Shown: positions 23,433-34,850 of the stretch, one piece after another
Layout: every line of letters begins with the position of its first letter
Position numbering within the stretch: the stretch's first letter is position 1
Source of the DNA: Kingdonia uniflora
Taxonomy: Eukaryota; Streptophyta; Magnoliopsida; Ranunculales; Circaeasteraceae
Length of the DNA stretch: 64,000 nt
Direction of reading: 5' to 3'
Assembly: GCA_014058105.1 (NCBI GenBank)
Contig: JACGCM010002784.1
Coordinates: 3,410,001-3,474,000, forward strand
Notes under the pieces: generated by a model
Database searches by the model: none
Seen by the model: only the letters and a program-made list of their open reading frames with translations
What the model was told of the DNA's origin: nothing
Position numbers and translations under genes: made by a program

Positions 23433-24482
23433 CATATATCTTTTATCAATCATTCACATATAACACATATCTTTAAACTATAGAAAATCAAAATATATTG
23501 CATGTCTCTGTTAACCTTTAGTATCAGAATGAGAATCGGTAGTAGAGTCTAGCTTTCCCCGCACAACGCTGCTGTATTCTGACCTACGAGATCCCGAACC
23601 TTTTGCCTTCTTTAACCGTTTATCGCCATCACATAACTCTTTATCGATTCCCCCAATTTTTTGCCTTTTTCTTTGTGTGCTCTCCAAGTTTTTTGTGATA
23701 AAACGATTGTTTGGAGAGGAAAAAGAACTATTTATCCTTTCTCTCTCATGCGGCTGGCATTTATTGCTCCTTGTATGAACCGTCCAGCACCGACCTCCAG
23801 GTACTTTGCAGATAACAAATTATCCTTGTTTGTTAAAAGCAACATGTTATTCAGGCACGCAAAGGAATCATGTATTCCAGTTCTTCATGCTTAAGTGATT
23901 CTTCACCCTGATGAAAAGAAGTCATTGGATCTAACAAAGATCATCCATCACATGGCTCGGTTGGAGCCCAGTCAAACTCCAAGCAAGGACCATGCAAGAA
24001 GTGGATTCAGTATTGGCTCCCACAAAACAAGATGAAAGATCTTATGACCGCAAAACCACGATGGAAATGGTTCAGCAGAATCCCACTTCTCCTTCTCCTC
24101 CTCCACTACCATCACCACCTCTTTTATATCCACTACCACCGAAGAGTTGGTAGAGATGAAGAGGGCCCGACATTAGAATTGATAGCAACACAAGAAATCA
24201 GCATATCTGCCCCACAGATACATCTATCCCTGCATATGAACCCCTAACCCTGTCTTCCACAAGAATGCGGAGACAGGCCCAACATTCCTCGCCTGTCAAG
24301 ACGAAGATATGAAATCTCTACTTATAGTAGAAATCTTCCCCAACTTTAAACTCTTCCTCTCCCGACAAGCATTGGTATATCGAAAGAACAGGGGCAGGAA
24401 ATGTCATCTCCAAGGAATGGTCACCAAAGTACTTCAACTTCTACCTCTGCAGTTCAGAAGCAATCCTCTCTTCAAAGGCCAT
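19600..24482 (-). pseudogene. Accessory antisense gene of Tat-1 (Transposase_28-like plus coiled coil), decayed
   Basis: Read on the minus strand, the start ATG at 24482 (MAFEERIASE) matches those of Tat-0 and Tat-3. Junctions seen: donor AAG|GTTAAC at 23516; exon 5 23328-22522 (MGRPSVDVVS..., PPGSDAFSEFCKAKGAIGG, then the Transposase_28-like block); exon 6 22443-21957; exon 7 21882-21472; exon 8 21370-21269; exon 9 from 20966 to about 19600. All introns have GT...AG. Exon 7 and exon 9 are heptad-like Glu/Lys/Leu sequence (LTRQVKEKDSGIKKGLKDL, MDLERMRQKFIGKDDELRVA), a long coiled coil. About 1.3 kb present in Tat-3 between its exons 1 and 4 is missing. The Athila insertion separates it from its TATA box by 10 kb. 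Function unknown. Confidence 0.7.
23379..23428. repeat. (AT)25 microsatellite in an accessory-gene intron
   Basis: Fifty bases of perfect AT repeat lie in the intron between accessory exons 4 and 5. Tat-3 has a shorter run in the same intron at 55621-55638. Confidence 0.95.
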
Positions 24483-24511
24483 ACTTCAAGTTTTCACCAT
24501 CTGAGATAAAG

Positions 24512-24516
24512 TTAGG
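24512..24516. repeat. Target-site duplication of the Athila element (left copy, TTAGG)
   Basis: TTAGG before the LTR pairs with TTACG after it (34567-34571), one mismatch. The uninterrupted paralogous site in Tat-3 (53211-53215, minus strand TTACG) shows TTACG is ancestral and the left copy has mutated. Confidence 0.85.
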
Positions 24517-25035
24517 TGATAGACACGTAATATTTACGTGTACAACTCCTAAATTTATATCAACCAAGTCATTTATTAAATAAATGTGACACTAATAGTA
24601 TTTTTGTTTGTATTTACAGAAATCGGTCACATGATAAAAAAGTCGTACAATTTTTTGGTTTTTAAGGAAGAACAAGGGTGATGCACTCCAACAATGATTC
24701 TCATTTGAAGTTGTCAACCAAAGGCCCATCAATGGAAGCCCATTGAAGAGAATTAGATATATATATTATTCTCATGAGTTGCAATGCATGATTTTAGGCA
24801 TTGTTTAGGGGATTTTATATTAATGGTGATTTTTAGTAACCCTTCTTATACTCTATAAATAGGAGGGGAATCCTACCCATGAGAGATCATCTTGGAGAGT
24901 GTAAATCAAAGTTCGAAGTAGCTCGAAGTAAAATTAGCACCACAAGTCTCTTGGGATATGGCCAAGCTTACCCTTGTACTTAAAGGTACACCGTGCGTTT
25001 GCGGATCTTTTAAGACGTCGGTTTATAATCGATCA
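24517..25035 (+). repeat. 5' LTR of Athila, 519 bp, internally deleted
   Basis: The first 400 bp match 33459-33855 and the last 120 bp match 34447-34566. The 590 bp in between that the 3' LTR carries are absent after ATCAAAGTT at about 24914. The two LTRs are identical at birth, so this is a later deletion in the 5' copy (or, less simply, an insertion in the 3' copy). Confidence 0.88.
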
Positions 25036-25060
25036 AGTTTTTGGCGCCGTTGTCGGGGAC
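25036..25060 (+). promoter_or_regulatory. Primer binding site of Athila
   Basis: TGGCGCCGTTGTCGGGGA at 25042-25059 follows the LTR end GATCA after a short AGTTTT spacer. Confidence 0.85.
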
Positions 25061-26502
25061 TTGCAAAGTTGCGTTTTATATTTGAGTTGTTTTATTTTAA
25101 GCCAATTTTTCTTTCTTGTTTTTCTTTTCTTTTTCTTTTTATTTTCTATTTTTGGATTCGGAAACAAAATGATTGAGTGATTGGCTCAAACTCTCTTGGC
25201 GCTATAGTAGCTGTGATGTCTGACCCTGAATGTTTCACCGTTTTTGATCATTTATACTTTATAGTTGGGAAATACATTTGCTACGAAAGTTTTAGATAAT
25301 TCAAAACCCTTTCCGAATTCCTATATATCATATTTTTCTGCTTTGTCGTTTGTGAGTTACAGCCTTTTGAAAAGACAGTAAAAAACAGTTTGTGTAAAGG
25401 ACGCCGTGTTCATTAATCACTTGTTTTGAGCGGTAGGAAAGCTAAATTCAAGAAAACTTTCTTCTTGAATGTCTTTCCTTTCTGAATTATCTTTTCAAAT
25501 TGAAATTATTTAATACTCTCTCGCAACCGAACTGAAAGATATGCGCATTTGAAAATCATGACATCATAGACTACAATAAACTTGGAAATTTAATTAATAT
25601 TGTTGTCGCAAGTTCACTAATCATTTTTCTCATGTTTTCCAGGATAGTTAAAAAGTTGGAAACGAGACGGATAATACGCAAAGCTAAAAGCATCATCAAA
25701 TCCATCATTCTTGTGCCCCCTAAGTGAAGGGGCACTTCCTTCTTTCGCCCCTTAAGTGAAGGGGCGGCCTCAGCTACACCGGGAAACACTTCCCGTAGGT
25801 TGGTACTTCTTAAATCTTGATATCTAGAAGGGATACATATCCACTCCCCCCCAGGCACTAGGACATATAAAGTCGTGTGGATTGTGCAAATACACGCTGC
25901 TCTAATAAAAAATTTGATGTGGTTGGATTAATCTATTGTTGTGTTAAATATTCTTTTTCCTTCCAACATTAGTAAAGGTAAAAACTGTTAGAGACTTGCA
26001 GGATTTTATCACCCAAAAAGCTCTCCAACAAGTGGGACCACCCATTAGGGATACGAAGAAATTCTTATCACACTAAAATTAAGCGTCCTGGACCTCAACA
26101 TAACTGTTAATAAAAAAGAGTAGCAAGATTCCCGCGGGATTTCATCACCCAACAGATAGATGTACCAGACCAGGATACAAACATAGGTTCGTAGGATACG
26201 GCCCCAGCCTAGCGCCACGAAATACTGGTTGTAGGTTTGCGACGTCACCGTATCGAGTGATGACGTACGATAAGGCGACTCGCTCAGGCGTGAGGACTGA
26301 ACATCTAATTTAAGCTGGTACTAGCATATTGACGCAGGGGAGTATAAGAACCAAAGCCTTTTGCCATCGTACCCATTTTGAACATAGAAGAATATAGGGG
26401 AGACCTAATTACTACTTCAAAAAAATATTGATGTGCTAGAATTTAGGTTTGATTGATTGTTTACTGCACCGGGTGCAAAATTTTATTGATTATTAGTTGT
26501 GC
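25061..26502 (+). other. Athila leader (untranslated region between PBS and gag)
   Basis: About 1.4 kb without a supported reading frame, preceding the gag ATG at 26503. It contains two adjacent stem-loops (25713-25766) and GC-richer patches near 26190-26290. Retroelement leaders usually carry RNA packaging and dimerisation signals. Confidence 0.6.
25713..25766 (+). promoter_or_regulatory. Twin stem-loops in the Athila leader
   Basis: GTGCCCC (25713-25719) pairs with GGGGCAC (25729-25735) around CTAAGTGAA. Eleven bases on, CGCCCC (25746-25751) pairs with GGGGCG (25761-25766) around TTAAGTGAA. Both loops share TAAGTGAA. Repeated GC hairpins with equal loops are a usual form of dimerisation or packaging sites; here this role is inferred. 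Confidence 0.5.
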
Positions 26503-28430
26503 ATGATCAATTGGATACGTGGAGGAAAACGTTTAAGAAGCTTACCAGAACCTTTGCCTATTTATGGGCCACCACCTCAGCCTAAGCGGAGAGGGAGACC
26601 ACCTCGTCCAGTCAATACAATAGAGGACTTAGGATCCCCAATTTGGGAGGAAAGTGATCCATTTCGAGTTTTTCGAATTTTGGAGGAGGGTAATTCATCT
26701 AGAGTTGACCTAATTGAGCTGATTGTTGAGCTAGAAGTCGAACCCCCAATCATGGCTGCCACCAAATCTCTTAGGGACTATTGGACCCCAGTGATGAGTG
26801 ATATGCCTTCGTGTATTGTGTTACCAGTTATCATGACAAACCATTATAAAATCAAGCCTAGTGTGATCCAAATCTTACCTACATTTCTGAGAGCCCTTAT
26901 AAGCACGTCTACGAGTTTACGAAAATCTGTGTGCTCTACAAATACAAACATTTTACTAAGGATTCTGTTCGCCTTTGTTTATTCCCATTATCGCTAAAAG
27001 ACAAGGCGAGTCATTGGATCGATTCATTGGCACTAGCATCTATCAATTCATGGGATCAAATGGAGACCAAGTATAAAACCAAATGGTTTTCTATGGGAAA
27101 AACCCTCGCTCTTAGAAATGAAGTTGTTAAATTTGTTCAAAATGAAAGTAAAACATTTTACGAGGCATGGGAGAGATATAAAGATCTTCTTTCACAATGT
27201 CCCCATCGTGGTTTTGAGAAGCAACATCTAGCCAAGATCTTCAATCGTGAAATAACTTCTGAGAATCGTTATAGGATAGAATCCATGCATAGTGGAAAAT
27301 TCCATAACCTTGAGCCTGATAGAGCTTATGAAGAGTTTGAGACATTGGCTGAGAACTCTCAACAATAGGATTTTGATCCTCATAGAAATATTCGTATAGC
27401 CAAGAAAGGTGGCTTATATGAAGTGAGTGAGTGAACGGCCATCAAAGCCTAATTAGCTACTCTTACCCGAAAAATTGGGGATATGGCTACAAATTAATCT
27501 AAGGGTAGTGTGAACCAAGTTCAGCAACAGGGTTGCACCGTTTGTTATGATGTAACCCATGTGACTCAAATTTTCCCCATGCTCAATAAAATGAATGACA
27601 ATCAAGAGCAAGTGAATGCTTTGAATAATAAATACAAGAGGCCCTTTGATCCATACAAGCCAACTTGGCAGAACCACCTAAATTTTATGTGGAAGAATAA
27701 CCAACCCAGTTCATATTTTGGAGAGCCACAAACCTCAGGCCATAATTTGCCTAGGAATCCCCTTTCTCAATCTTATCCTCAGGCATCTCAGTAATCCTTT
27801 CAGTCATCCAAACAGTTCCCACCCTCTCCACCCAAACCATCTTTGGACGATACCCTTGTTCTCTTCATGTAACAATCAATGCAATTTCAACAGCAAATGA
27901 TGCAATTTCAGCAGCAAACTTTGGTGAATTAGAATTCTACATTCCAATCTATCTCTAATCTAGAGACTCAAATAGGACAATTGGCAAATGCATTGCATGA
28001 GAGACCACCAGGTCAGGTACCTAGCCAACCTGTATCTAATCCGAAAGGACCACCAGGGTTTGATTCTAGCTCAATCCCAAAGCAGGTTAATGCCATTACA
28101 ACTCTTCGAAGTGGTAGACAAATTGATAACCAAGTTCAAATGCCTAGGGTTGAGCCAATACCCGTTGCTATTGAGAATGAGGTCGGTACGAGTGAACCTT
28201 CTTAATAATCAAAGGAGATGCCTACCTCGTCTATTTCCTTACCAAAGGCACAGTTTGAGCCAAAGAGGACTTATCCACAACGTCTTCTTTCAGCTAATAA
28301 AGGGATTCAATTTGACGAGATATTGGATACATTTAAGCAGGTTCATATAAATATTCCAGTACTTGATGCCATCATGCTTATCCCTGCATATGCCAAATTC
28401 CTTAAGGATGCGTGCACTAGGAAAAGATAA
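26503..28430 (+). pseudogene. gag of Athila
   Basis: The start ATG at 26503 (MINWIRGGKR) follows the leader. A proline/arginine-rich N-terminus (PPPQPKRRGRPPRP) leads into the capsid-like region: after a frameshift near 26870, KDSVRLCLFPLSLKDKASHWIDSL, SWDQMETKYKTKWFS and FYEAWERYKDLLSQCPHRGF at 26930-27370. The downstream part is rich in Gln/Asn/Pro (27510-28210), followed by KAQFEPKRTYPQRL and FDEILDTFKQVHINIPVLDAI, the segment that precedes protease in Athila. Stops at 27366, 28203 and 28428 and a frame change break it. Confidence 0.85.
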
Positions 28431-28439
28431 ATCAATGTG

Positions 28440-30730
28440 CACAAGAAAGTCTTCTTGACTGAGACATTAACCCTTCCGAAGCTTCGAGATCCTGGAAGCC
28501 CAGCCATCCCTTGTAAAATTAGAGATCACAAAGTAGATAGTACGTTACTTAGCTTAGGGGTTAGTGTGAATGTCTTACCTTACTCGGTCTATCAGGAATT
28601 AGGACTAGGATAACTTGAACCTACCCGAATGACACTTTAATTGGTTGACAGGTCAATACGATACCCATGTGGTATCCTTGAAGATATTCTAATCAAGGTT
28701 GATACTCTCATTTTTCCAGTGGACTTTGTTGCTTTAGATACTGAAGATGTAAAGAATCCTAGCTCTGAGATTCCCATCATATTGGGTCGCCCTTTCCTTG
28801 CAACTTCTTATGACATTATTAATTACTTTAATAGGGTCTTATAACTAACAATGGGAGACATAAAGATCAAGCTCAATGTTTTTAACAATAATACTCAAGT
28901 CCCTCATTCTGATGACATGGCTGAGCTGAATATGATTGACTCCCTAGTTTACAACTCGTTCCCTAAATCATTTTCAGAGGACCCCTTAGAATTATGTCTT
29001 GTGAACTTTGATGAAGACATTCATGAAAATCCGATTGTTGAAGAGCTTAATGCTCTACTCGACTCAACACCTATTTTTAACAAGTCCAAATGGAGAGCTC
29101 ATATTAAACCTCTGGAACCGTCTACTACTTTGCCTATTCCGTCCATTGCTAATGCACCCAAGTTAGACCTCAAGCCATTACCTAAGACTTTAAAGTATGC
29201 TTTCTTAGGTGATTCTAATACTCTGCCTGTGATCATAGCTTCCAACCTCAATGTCGATCAGGAAAGTTGATTGATGGGTGTTCTTGGAAGACACAAATCA
29301 GCCCTAGAGTGGTCTATAGCAGACTTGAAGAGGATTAGCCCGGCTGTTTGCATGCATTGCATCAATTTTGTGGATGATGCTAAAAATTCTCGCCAGATTC
29401 AACGGCGGTTGAATCCCACCATGATGGAGGTGGTGAAGAAGGAAGTTCACAAACTTTTGGACTCGGGTATATCATATACCCAATTTTAGATAGTAAGTGA
29501 GTCAATCCCGTTCAGGTTGTACCTAAGAAATCAGGGATTACTGTAGTTGAGAATGACAATAATGACCTTATCCCCACCCACATGACCACTGGGTGGCGTG
29601 TATGTATAGACTACAGGAAATTGATCACAGTCGCAAGAAAAGATCATTTTCCTCTTCCTTTCATTGATCAAATGCTTGAACTCTTAGCCAGAAAAAGACA
29701 TTACTGCTTTCTTGACGGTTATTCTGGATACAACCAGATCTCCATTGCCATAGAAGATTAGGAGAAGACAACTTTTAAGTATCCCTACGGGACATGTGCT
29801 TATCGACGTATGCCATTTGGGCTGTGCAATGCACCCGCAACATTCTAGCGTTGTATGATAAGCATATTTTATGATATGGTTGATAAATTTCTTGAAATTT
29901 TTATGGATGATTTTTTAGTGTTTGGATCGTCTTTTGAAGAATGTTTACACCATTTAGAGCTCGTGCTAGAGCGATGTACACAAACCAATTTGGTGTTAAA
30001 CTGGGAAAGTGTCACTTCATGGTGACACAAGGGATAGTTCTTAGACACATTATCTCCAACAAAGGGATTGAAGTCGATAAGGCCAAGATCGACATTTTCT
30101 CTTCTTTACCTCCACCTCAGACGGTTACGGCCATTCAACCATTTTTGGGGCATGCTGGGCTTTATCGCCGGTTGATCAAAGATTTTAGTAAAATTTCCCA
30201 GCCCTTGTTCAATTTGCTTGCTAAGGACATTGATTTCAACTTTGATGATGCATGTTTAGGAGATTTTGAGAAGCTCAAATTTTTATTAACTTCACCCCCT
30301 ATCATCCAACCTCCCAATTGGGAACTTCCCTTCAAGCTCATGTGTGATGCTTCTGATTACGCTGTTGGAGCAGTTTTAGGACAAAGAGTAGATAATAAAC
30401 CTCATGTTATTTACTATGCTAGTCGCACGCTCAATGACGTATAGTTAAATTACTCTACCACGGAGAAGGAGTTATTAGCCATTGTGTTTGCCTTGGAGAA
30501 ATTTTGATCATACCTTGTTGGATCCAAAATTATTATTTACACCGACCATGCGGCCTTAAAGTATTTACTATCTAAATAAGACACCAAGCCTCAGTTAATC
30601 AGATGGATTCTTTTGTTACAAGAATTTGATATCGAAATTCGAGATAAGAAATGTGCTGAGAATGTGGTTGTGGATCATCTATCTCGAATTCTCACTGAGG
30701 GTGCTGAATATTTTTTCCCTATCTTACAGA
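28440..30730 (+). pseudogene. pol of Athila: protease, reverse transcriptase, RNase H
   Basis: The protease region 28470-28880 has LSLGVSVNVLPYSVYQELGLG and IPIILGRPFLAT. The catalytic Asp expected in the D-L-G-A-S form is Ser here. The RT at 29300-30050 starts from RRLNPTMMEVVKKEV, with RVCIDYRKLI, FLDGYSGYNQI, YRRMPFGLCNAP and catalytic FMDDFLVFG near 29905, intact. RNase H at 30330-30700 has CDASDYAVGAVLG, STTEKELLAIVFALEKF, YTDHAALKYLL and DHLSRI. The reading frame is broken by stops at 28611, 29488, 29758, 29847, 30442, 30508 and 30577, with a frame change near 29490. Confidence 0.87.
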
Positions 30731-30739
30731 CATTTCCAG

Positions 30740-32061
30740 ATTAGCAGCTCATGGCTATCTCACAGCTGCCTTGGTACGCCGATATTGTCAATTATCTTGC
30801 TACGCAACTATTACCTGCTCATTGGTCAAAGCAAGATAGAACCAAATTTTTGCACGAGGTTAGACGTTTTAGTTGAGACAATCCTTATCTTTATAAGTTT
30901 TGTTCCGACCAAGTGATTAGGAGATGCATCCCAAATGATGAGTTCCTTAGTGTACTCACATTTTGCCATACCTTAGCTTGTGGATGACATTTTGGGACTA
31001 AGAAAACTACTGCAAAAGTCCTTCAATCTGGTCTTTGTTGTCCTACCCTTTTTCATAACGCACATACCTTTTGTTCTAAATGTGATAGGTGCCAGAGGAC
31101 CGGGAATATTTCTCATCGAAACTTGATGCCCTTGGACAACATCTTTATTGTTGAACTATTTGATGTTTGGGGCATTGACTTTATTGGCCCATTTTCTTAT
31201 TCTCGCGGTTACCTTTACATTCAAGTTACAGCTGATTATGTTTCTAAATGGGTTGCGGCGGTGCCATGTCAAACGAATGACCATAAGCCCGTAGTAAATT
31301 TTTTGAAAACCATTTTTAATCATTTTGGCACGCCTCAGAAAATTATTAGTGATGGTGGTAAACATTTTTGTAACCATGTCTTTCAAACTCTTTTGAAAAC
31401 TTACTCCATCACTCATAAAGTTGCCACACCTTATCATCCACAAACAAGTGGTCAAGTCAAAGTATCCAATCGAGAGATCAAAAGAATTTTAGATAAAACT
31501 GTTTGAACCGATTGAAAAGATTGGTCTGATCACCTTGATGATTCCTTTCAGGCATATCGAACAGCTTATAAAACCTTAATTGGTATGTCACCCTATAAAC
31601 TTGTCTTTGGGAAGGCTTGCCACCTACCTGTAGAATTAGAATACAAGGCTCTCTGGGCTACAAAGGCCTTCAACTTTGAAATGAATAAAGCCAGATCACA
31701 TAAAAAACTTCAACTTTTTGAGCTTGATGAACTTCATCACGAGGCTTATGAAAACACAAAAATTTACAAGAAACGAACTAAAGCTTTTCATGATAAGTCG
31801 ATTGTTCGCAAAACTTTTGAGTCTAATAAAAAAGTTTTACTCTACAATTAACAGCTACGTTTATATCCTAGGAAATTAGGTTCTCATTGGTACGACCCTT
31901 TTGTAGTTAAAACTGTTTATCCTCAAGGAGCCGTAGAGGTGGAGGATCCTAAGAATGAAAATATTTTTAAGATCAATAGCCAACGATTAAAACCGTACTT
32001 AAAGTCATACACTTTTGATGAAGAGATAACATTTCTAAATGATCCAGTATATCAGAACTGA
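30740..32061 (+). pseudogene. Integrase of Athila
   Basis: The zinc-binding end [11 protein letters not shown] is at 31075-31107. Core: [10 protein letters not shown] (first Asp), SDGGKHF (second Asp at 31351-31353) and [19 protein letters not shown]. The codon 36 positions after the second Asp (31459-31461) is AAA, Lys in place of the catalytic Glu. The C-terminal domain continues through [22 protein letters not shown] and FKINSQRLKPYL to a stop at 32059. Stops at 31504, 31513 and 31849 are further damage. Confidence 0.87.
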
Positions 32062-33444
32062 TATTATGTGCTACTATAATACTATTATAAATCATTTAAG
32101 TATGGGGGTACATTTGTCTGGCTGAAGACGGTAAACTTAGCGCTTCTTGGGAGGCAACCCTTGATACCTTCAGGTGAGACAATTCAGTTTCCCTCTTCCA
32201 TTTATTTTATTGTTCTACAACATTTAGGGCAATGCTTGATTTAAGTTTGGGGGTAGGAAACCATTTCTTGATAGGCTTTATTTGGAAAAGTGAAATAATA
32301 GCACTTTGGCAATATATGATATATTTTTGACGAATTTCCAAATACTTAAACTGATTTTACCTCGACATAAATATTATGGAAAAACCTAAATTTTGAAATG
32401 GTACCAAGTATACAATAGAATATTTTGGAATATCTTAAGCTTGATGTACTATCTTTTTATTAGCGACTAATTCAAGTTAACTTGGCATATTTGGAAAACG
32501 TGCACTTCATTGTAGTTTTACAATTAATACCTTCAATAGATTTTTGCTCTGTATAAGAGAAATTTAGTATTTATGTTAGGAATAGTTTGCTATAAGGGAG
32601 ACAACTAACTGCCTAAGAATAAGTTCATTCCTAAGAAAAAAAATAATAAATAAGCCAAATATGCTCTAAAATCTTTCACGCTGTAAGGCTACTCACATGA
32701 TTAAGAACTGAAAGGGGAAAAATTATCACCAATCTCAAGTTTGCCCATGATTTATGTGAAAGGAGCACAAGAAAATGTTACTTGTCAGAATCTTGAGTTT
32801 ACGTCATGATGGGGCACCACACCCTAGCAACCTTAGCCAACTGGTGGGGATTATCGACCGAAAACTCCTTATTACGGAGGCTTCACTAAGAAACAAAGTA
32901 CTAAAAAAAAAGGCTTACAAAAGAAAAAAAAGAAAAATTATAGAAATACGAATTGACTAAGGCACTTGTCGAACTGACCGTTAAATTTATTCCAGTGAGA
33001 ACTAGACTACCAAGAAAACTGAGTAAATTATTTTAGACAACGTATTTGGCGATAAAACTATTTTCATTGTACACTCAAATATAGTTAAAGAAAAATACTT
33101 GAATCTCTTTCTAATCTTGAGGTAGTACCTCTTGTTTTGGATAAGCTTAAAATATTCTTTGATATACTTGGGAGAATAGCAAGTTTAAGGATTTTTTCAT
33201 TGATATATTTTTGTCGCAACTAAGTAAGGTTAAGTTCACAGGAAATGAGTCATGTGTATTCTAGAATTGTTTGAAATGTCACTATTGACATTTGTGGGTA
33301 GAGTCACTACAAACCCTCACGAGACAATACTCGTCCACCAGGCTAAACCTGGGGGCTTAACAGCTTGTTGCATGCGCTAAATGCAACGACGTGACATGCC
33401 AAAATAGTTTTTGTTTACTTTTGCTCGGGGACTAGCAAAATATA
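32062..33444 (+). other. Athila 3' untranslated region, no env-like gene
   Basis: About 1.4 kb with the phrase AGCGCTTCTTGGGAGGCAAC shortly after the pol stop, a familiar non-coding landmark of Athila-type elements. Small frames such as 32775-32960 are lysine-rich low-complexity sequence and I do not call them genes. Confidence 0.6.
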
Positions 33445-33458
33445 TGTTTGGGGGTATT
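33445..33458 (+). promoter_or_regulatory. Polypurine tract of Athila
   Basis: TGTTTGGGGGTATT directly precedes the 3' LTR start TGTTAGACAC. The purine core is GGGGG. Confidence 0.65.
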
Positions 33459-34566
33459 TGTTAGACACATAATATTTACGTGTACAACTCCTAAATTTAT
33501 ATCAACAAAGTCATTTATTAAATAAATGTGACACTAATAGTTGTTTTGTTAGTATTTACAGAAATCGGTCACATGATAAACATGTCGTACAATTTTCTGG
33601 TTTTTAAGGAAGAACAAGGGTGATGCACTACAACAATGATTCTCATTTGAAGTTGTCAACCAATGTCCCATGCATGGAAGCCCATTAAAGAGAATTAGAT
33701 ATATATATTATTCTCATGAGTTATAATGCATGATTTTAGGCATTGTTTAGGGGATTTTATATTAATGGTAATTTTTAGTAACCCTTCCTATACTCTATAA
33801 ATAGGAGGGGAATCCTACCCATGAGAGATCATCTTGGAGAGTGTAAATCAAAGTTTATAGCAATAAAGCTTATTTTTTCTCTTGTTCTTGTCTTTTAATA
33901 TTATCGTAGTAATAGTAGTATGGCAATGATTAAAGAGATGAGTAGCTAATCATCTTAGCCAAGGCTAGAGGAAGCTCCACCCAATGTAGCCTTTGCGTAG
34001 ATTGTGTAGCTTAGTTAGAGTAATTACCTTCTCTTTATCCCGAAATTTTGCATATTCGTATTCCTTCATCCTATGTTTGACCATAGCTAGGATTAGGAGG
34101 AATAATGAATCTATGTAACCATCTTCTTGGACCATAACAAGATATGTTAGGAACATGGAGAAAAGAACATAATCCATACTTATCAACCGGACCATGGTTG
34201 AGTAAGTTGGTTTATGGGTAGTTCCCAATTACTAAATCTCTTGTATTTTTTGATATATTACATATGCCTGACCAAGGATATGCGATACGAGAACTCATAA
34301 TTTACTTTAATTATTTATACTATCTAAGGGTTTTAAAGGGTGGAGTGGAATCGATGCCTTGGTTTCTACTCCAATTTATCTTGTAATTTGTTTCGTTCTT
34401 CTTTTTATTTCAAAACCTACAAAAAATTATTGTAATTGGATAAAACTAGTAGCTCAAAGTATAATTCGCACCACAAGTCTCTGGGGATACGACCCCGCTT
34501 ACCCTTGTACTTAACAGTACACCGTGCGCTTGCGAGTCTTTTATGACGTTGGTTTATAATTGATCA
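33459..34566 (+). repeat. 3' LTR of Athila, full length 1108 bp
   Basis: It starts TGTTAGACACATAATATTTACG and ends TTATAATTGATCA. It holds TATAAATAGGAGG at about 33796 (also in the 5' LTR at 24855), the probable U3 promoter, and an additional 590-bp section (about 33856-34446) absent from the 5' LTR. The minus-strand frame at 33965-34228 is not supported as a gene. Confidence 0.9.
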
Positions 34567-34571
34567 TTACG
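34567..34571. repeat. Target-site duplication of the Athila element (right copy, TTACG)
   Basis: TTACG follows the LTR; see the left copy TTAGG at 24512-24516. Confidence 0.85.
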
Positions 34572-34608
34572 CATCTAAGAATTATTCTAAAAGAGTTTAT
34601 CAAGGTAC

Positions 34609-34618
34609 TTTTTATATA
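34609..34618 (-). promoter_or_regulatory. TATA box of the Tat-1 accessory gene
   Basis: On the minus strand this reads TATATAAAAA then GTACC. Without the nested Athila it would stand about 81 bp before the accessory ATG at 24482. The Athila insertion landed between TATA and ATG, so this promoter is now 10 kb from its gene. Confidence 0.6.
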
Positions 34619-34840
34619 ACCCCAACTTTATTGTATAGGTATGTTTTCCCATGTATGGTCATTTATTATAACGCAACTATTCAAACACAGCCATCATATA
34701 CATTCCCATCATTATTTAATACCCATCACTTCCCAATATCACGTAACTTCCACCCAGTCAAATGCCATCAATGCTCCATTTCAAATTTATAACTTTTGTA
34801 TATCCTTTCTTAACCAAAGCCACTCGTGACTTCGGTTGCG

Positions 34841-34850
34841 AGGGGACGAT
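34841..34850 (+). promoter_or_regulatory. Polypurine tract of Tat-1
   Basis: AGGGGACGAT directly before the 3' LTR, preceded by CCACTCGTGACTTCGG, as in Tat-0 and Tat-3. Confidence 0.75.

Larger units (their letters stand above)
24517..34566 (+). mobile_element. Athila-lineage Ty3/gypsy retrotransposon nested in Tat-1
   Basis: Same-orientation LTRs (TGATAGACAC... and TGTTAGACAC...), a TGGCGCCGTTGTCGGGGA primer site, a purine-rich tract and a near-perfect 5-bp target duplication define a 10.05-kb element. It contains gag, protease, RT, RNase H and integrase in that order, with no second RNase H. The pol sequence (for example ISPAVCMHCINF, RRLNPTMMEVVKKEVHKLLDSGI) is of Athila type. Some Athila elements carry an env-like ORF after pol; here 32062-33444 has no such ORF. 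Confidence 0.92.

Noticed and set aside
32775..32960. Possible env-like gene after Athila pol
   Set aside because: Short, lysine-rich, no signal peptide, membrane segment or glycoprotein motif.
33965..34228. 87-codon minus-strand frame in the Athila 3' LTR
   Set aside because: Inside an LTR, missing from the other LTR through a deletion, and without recognisable protein content.
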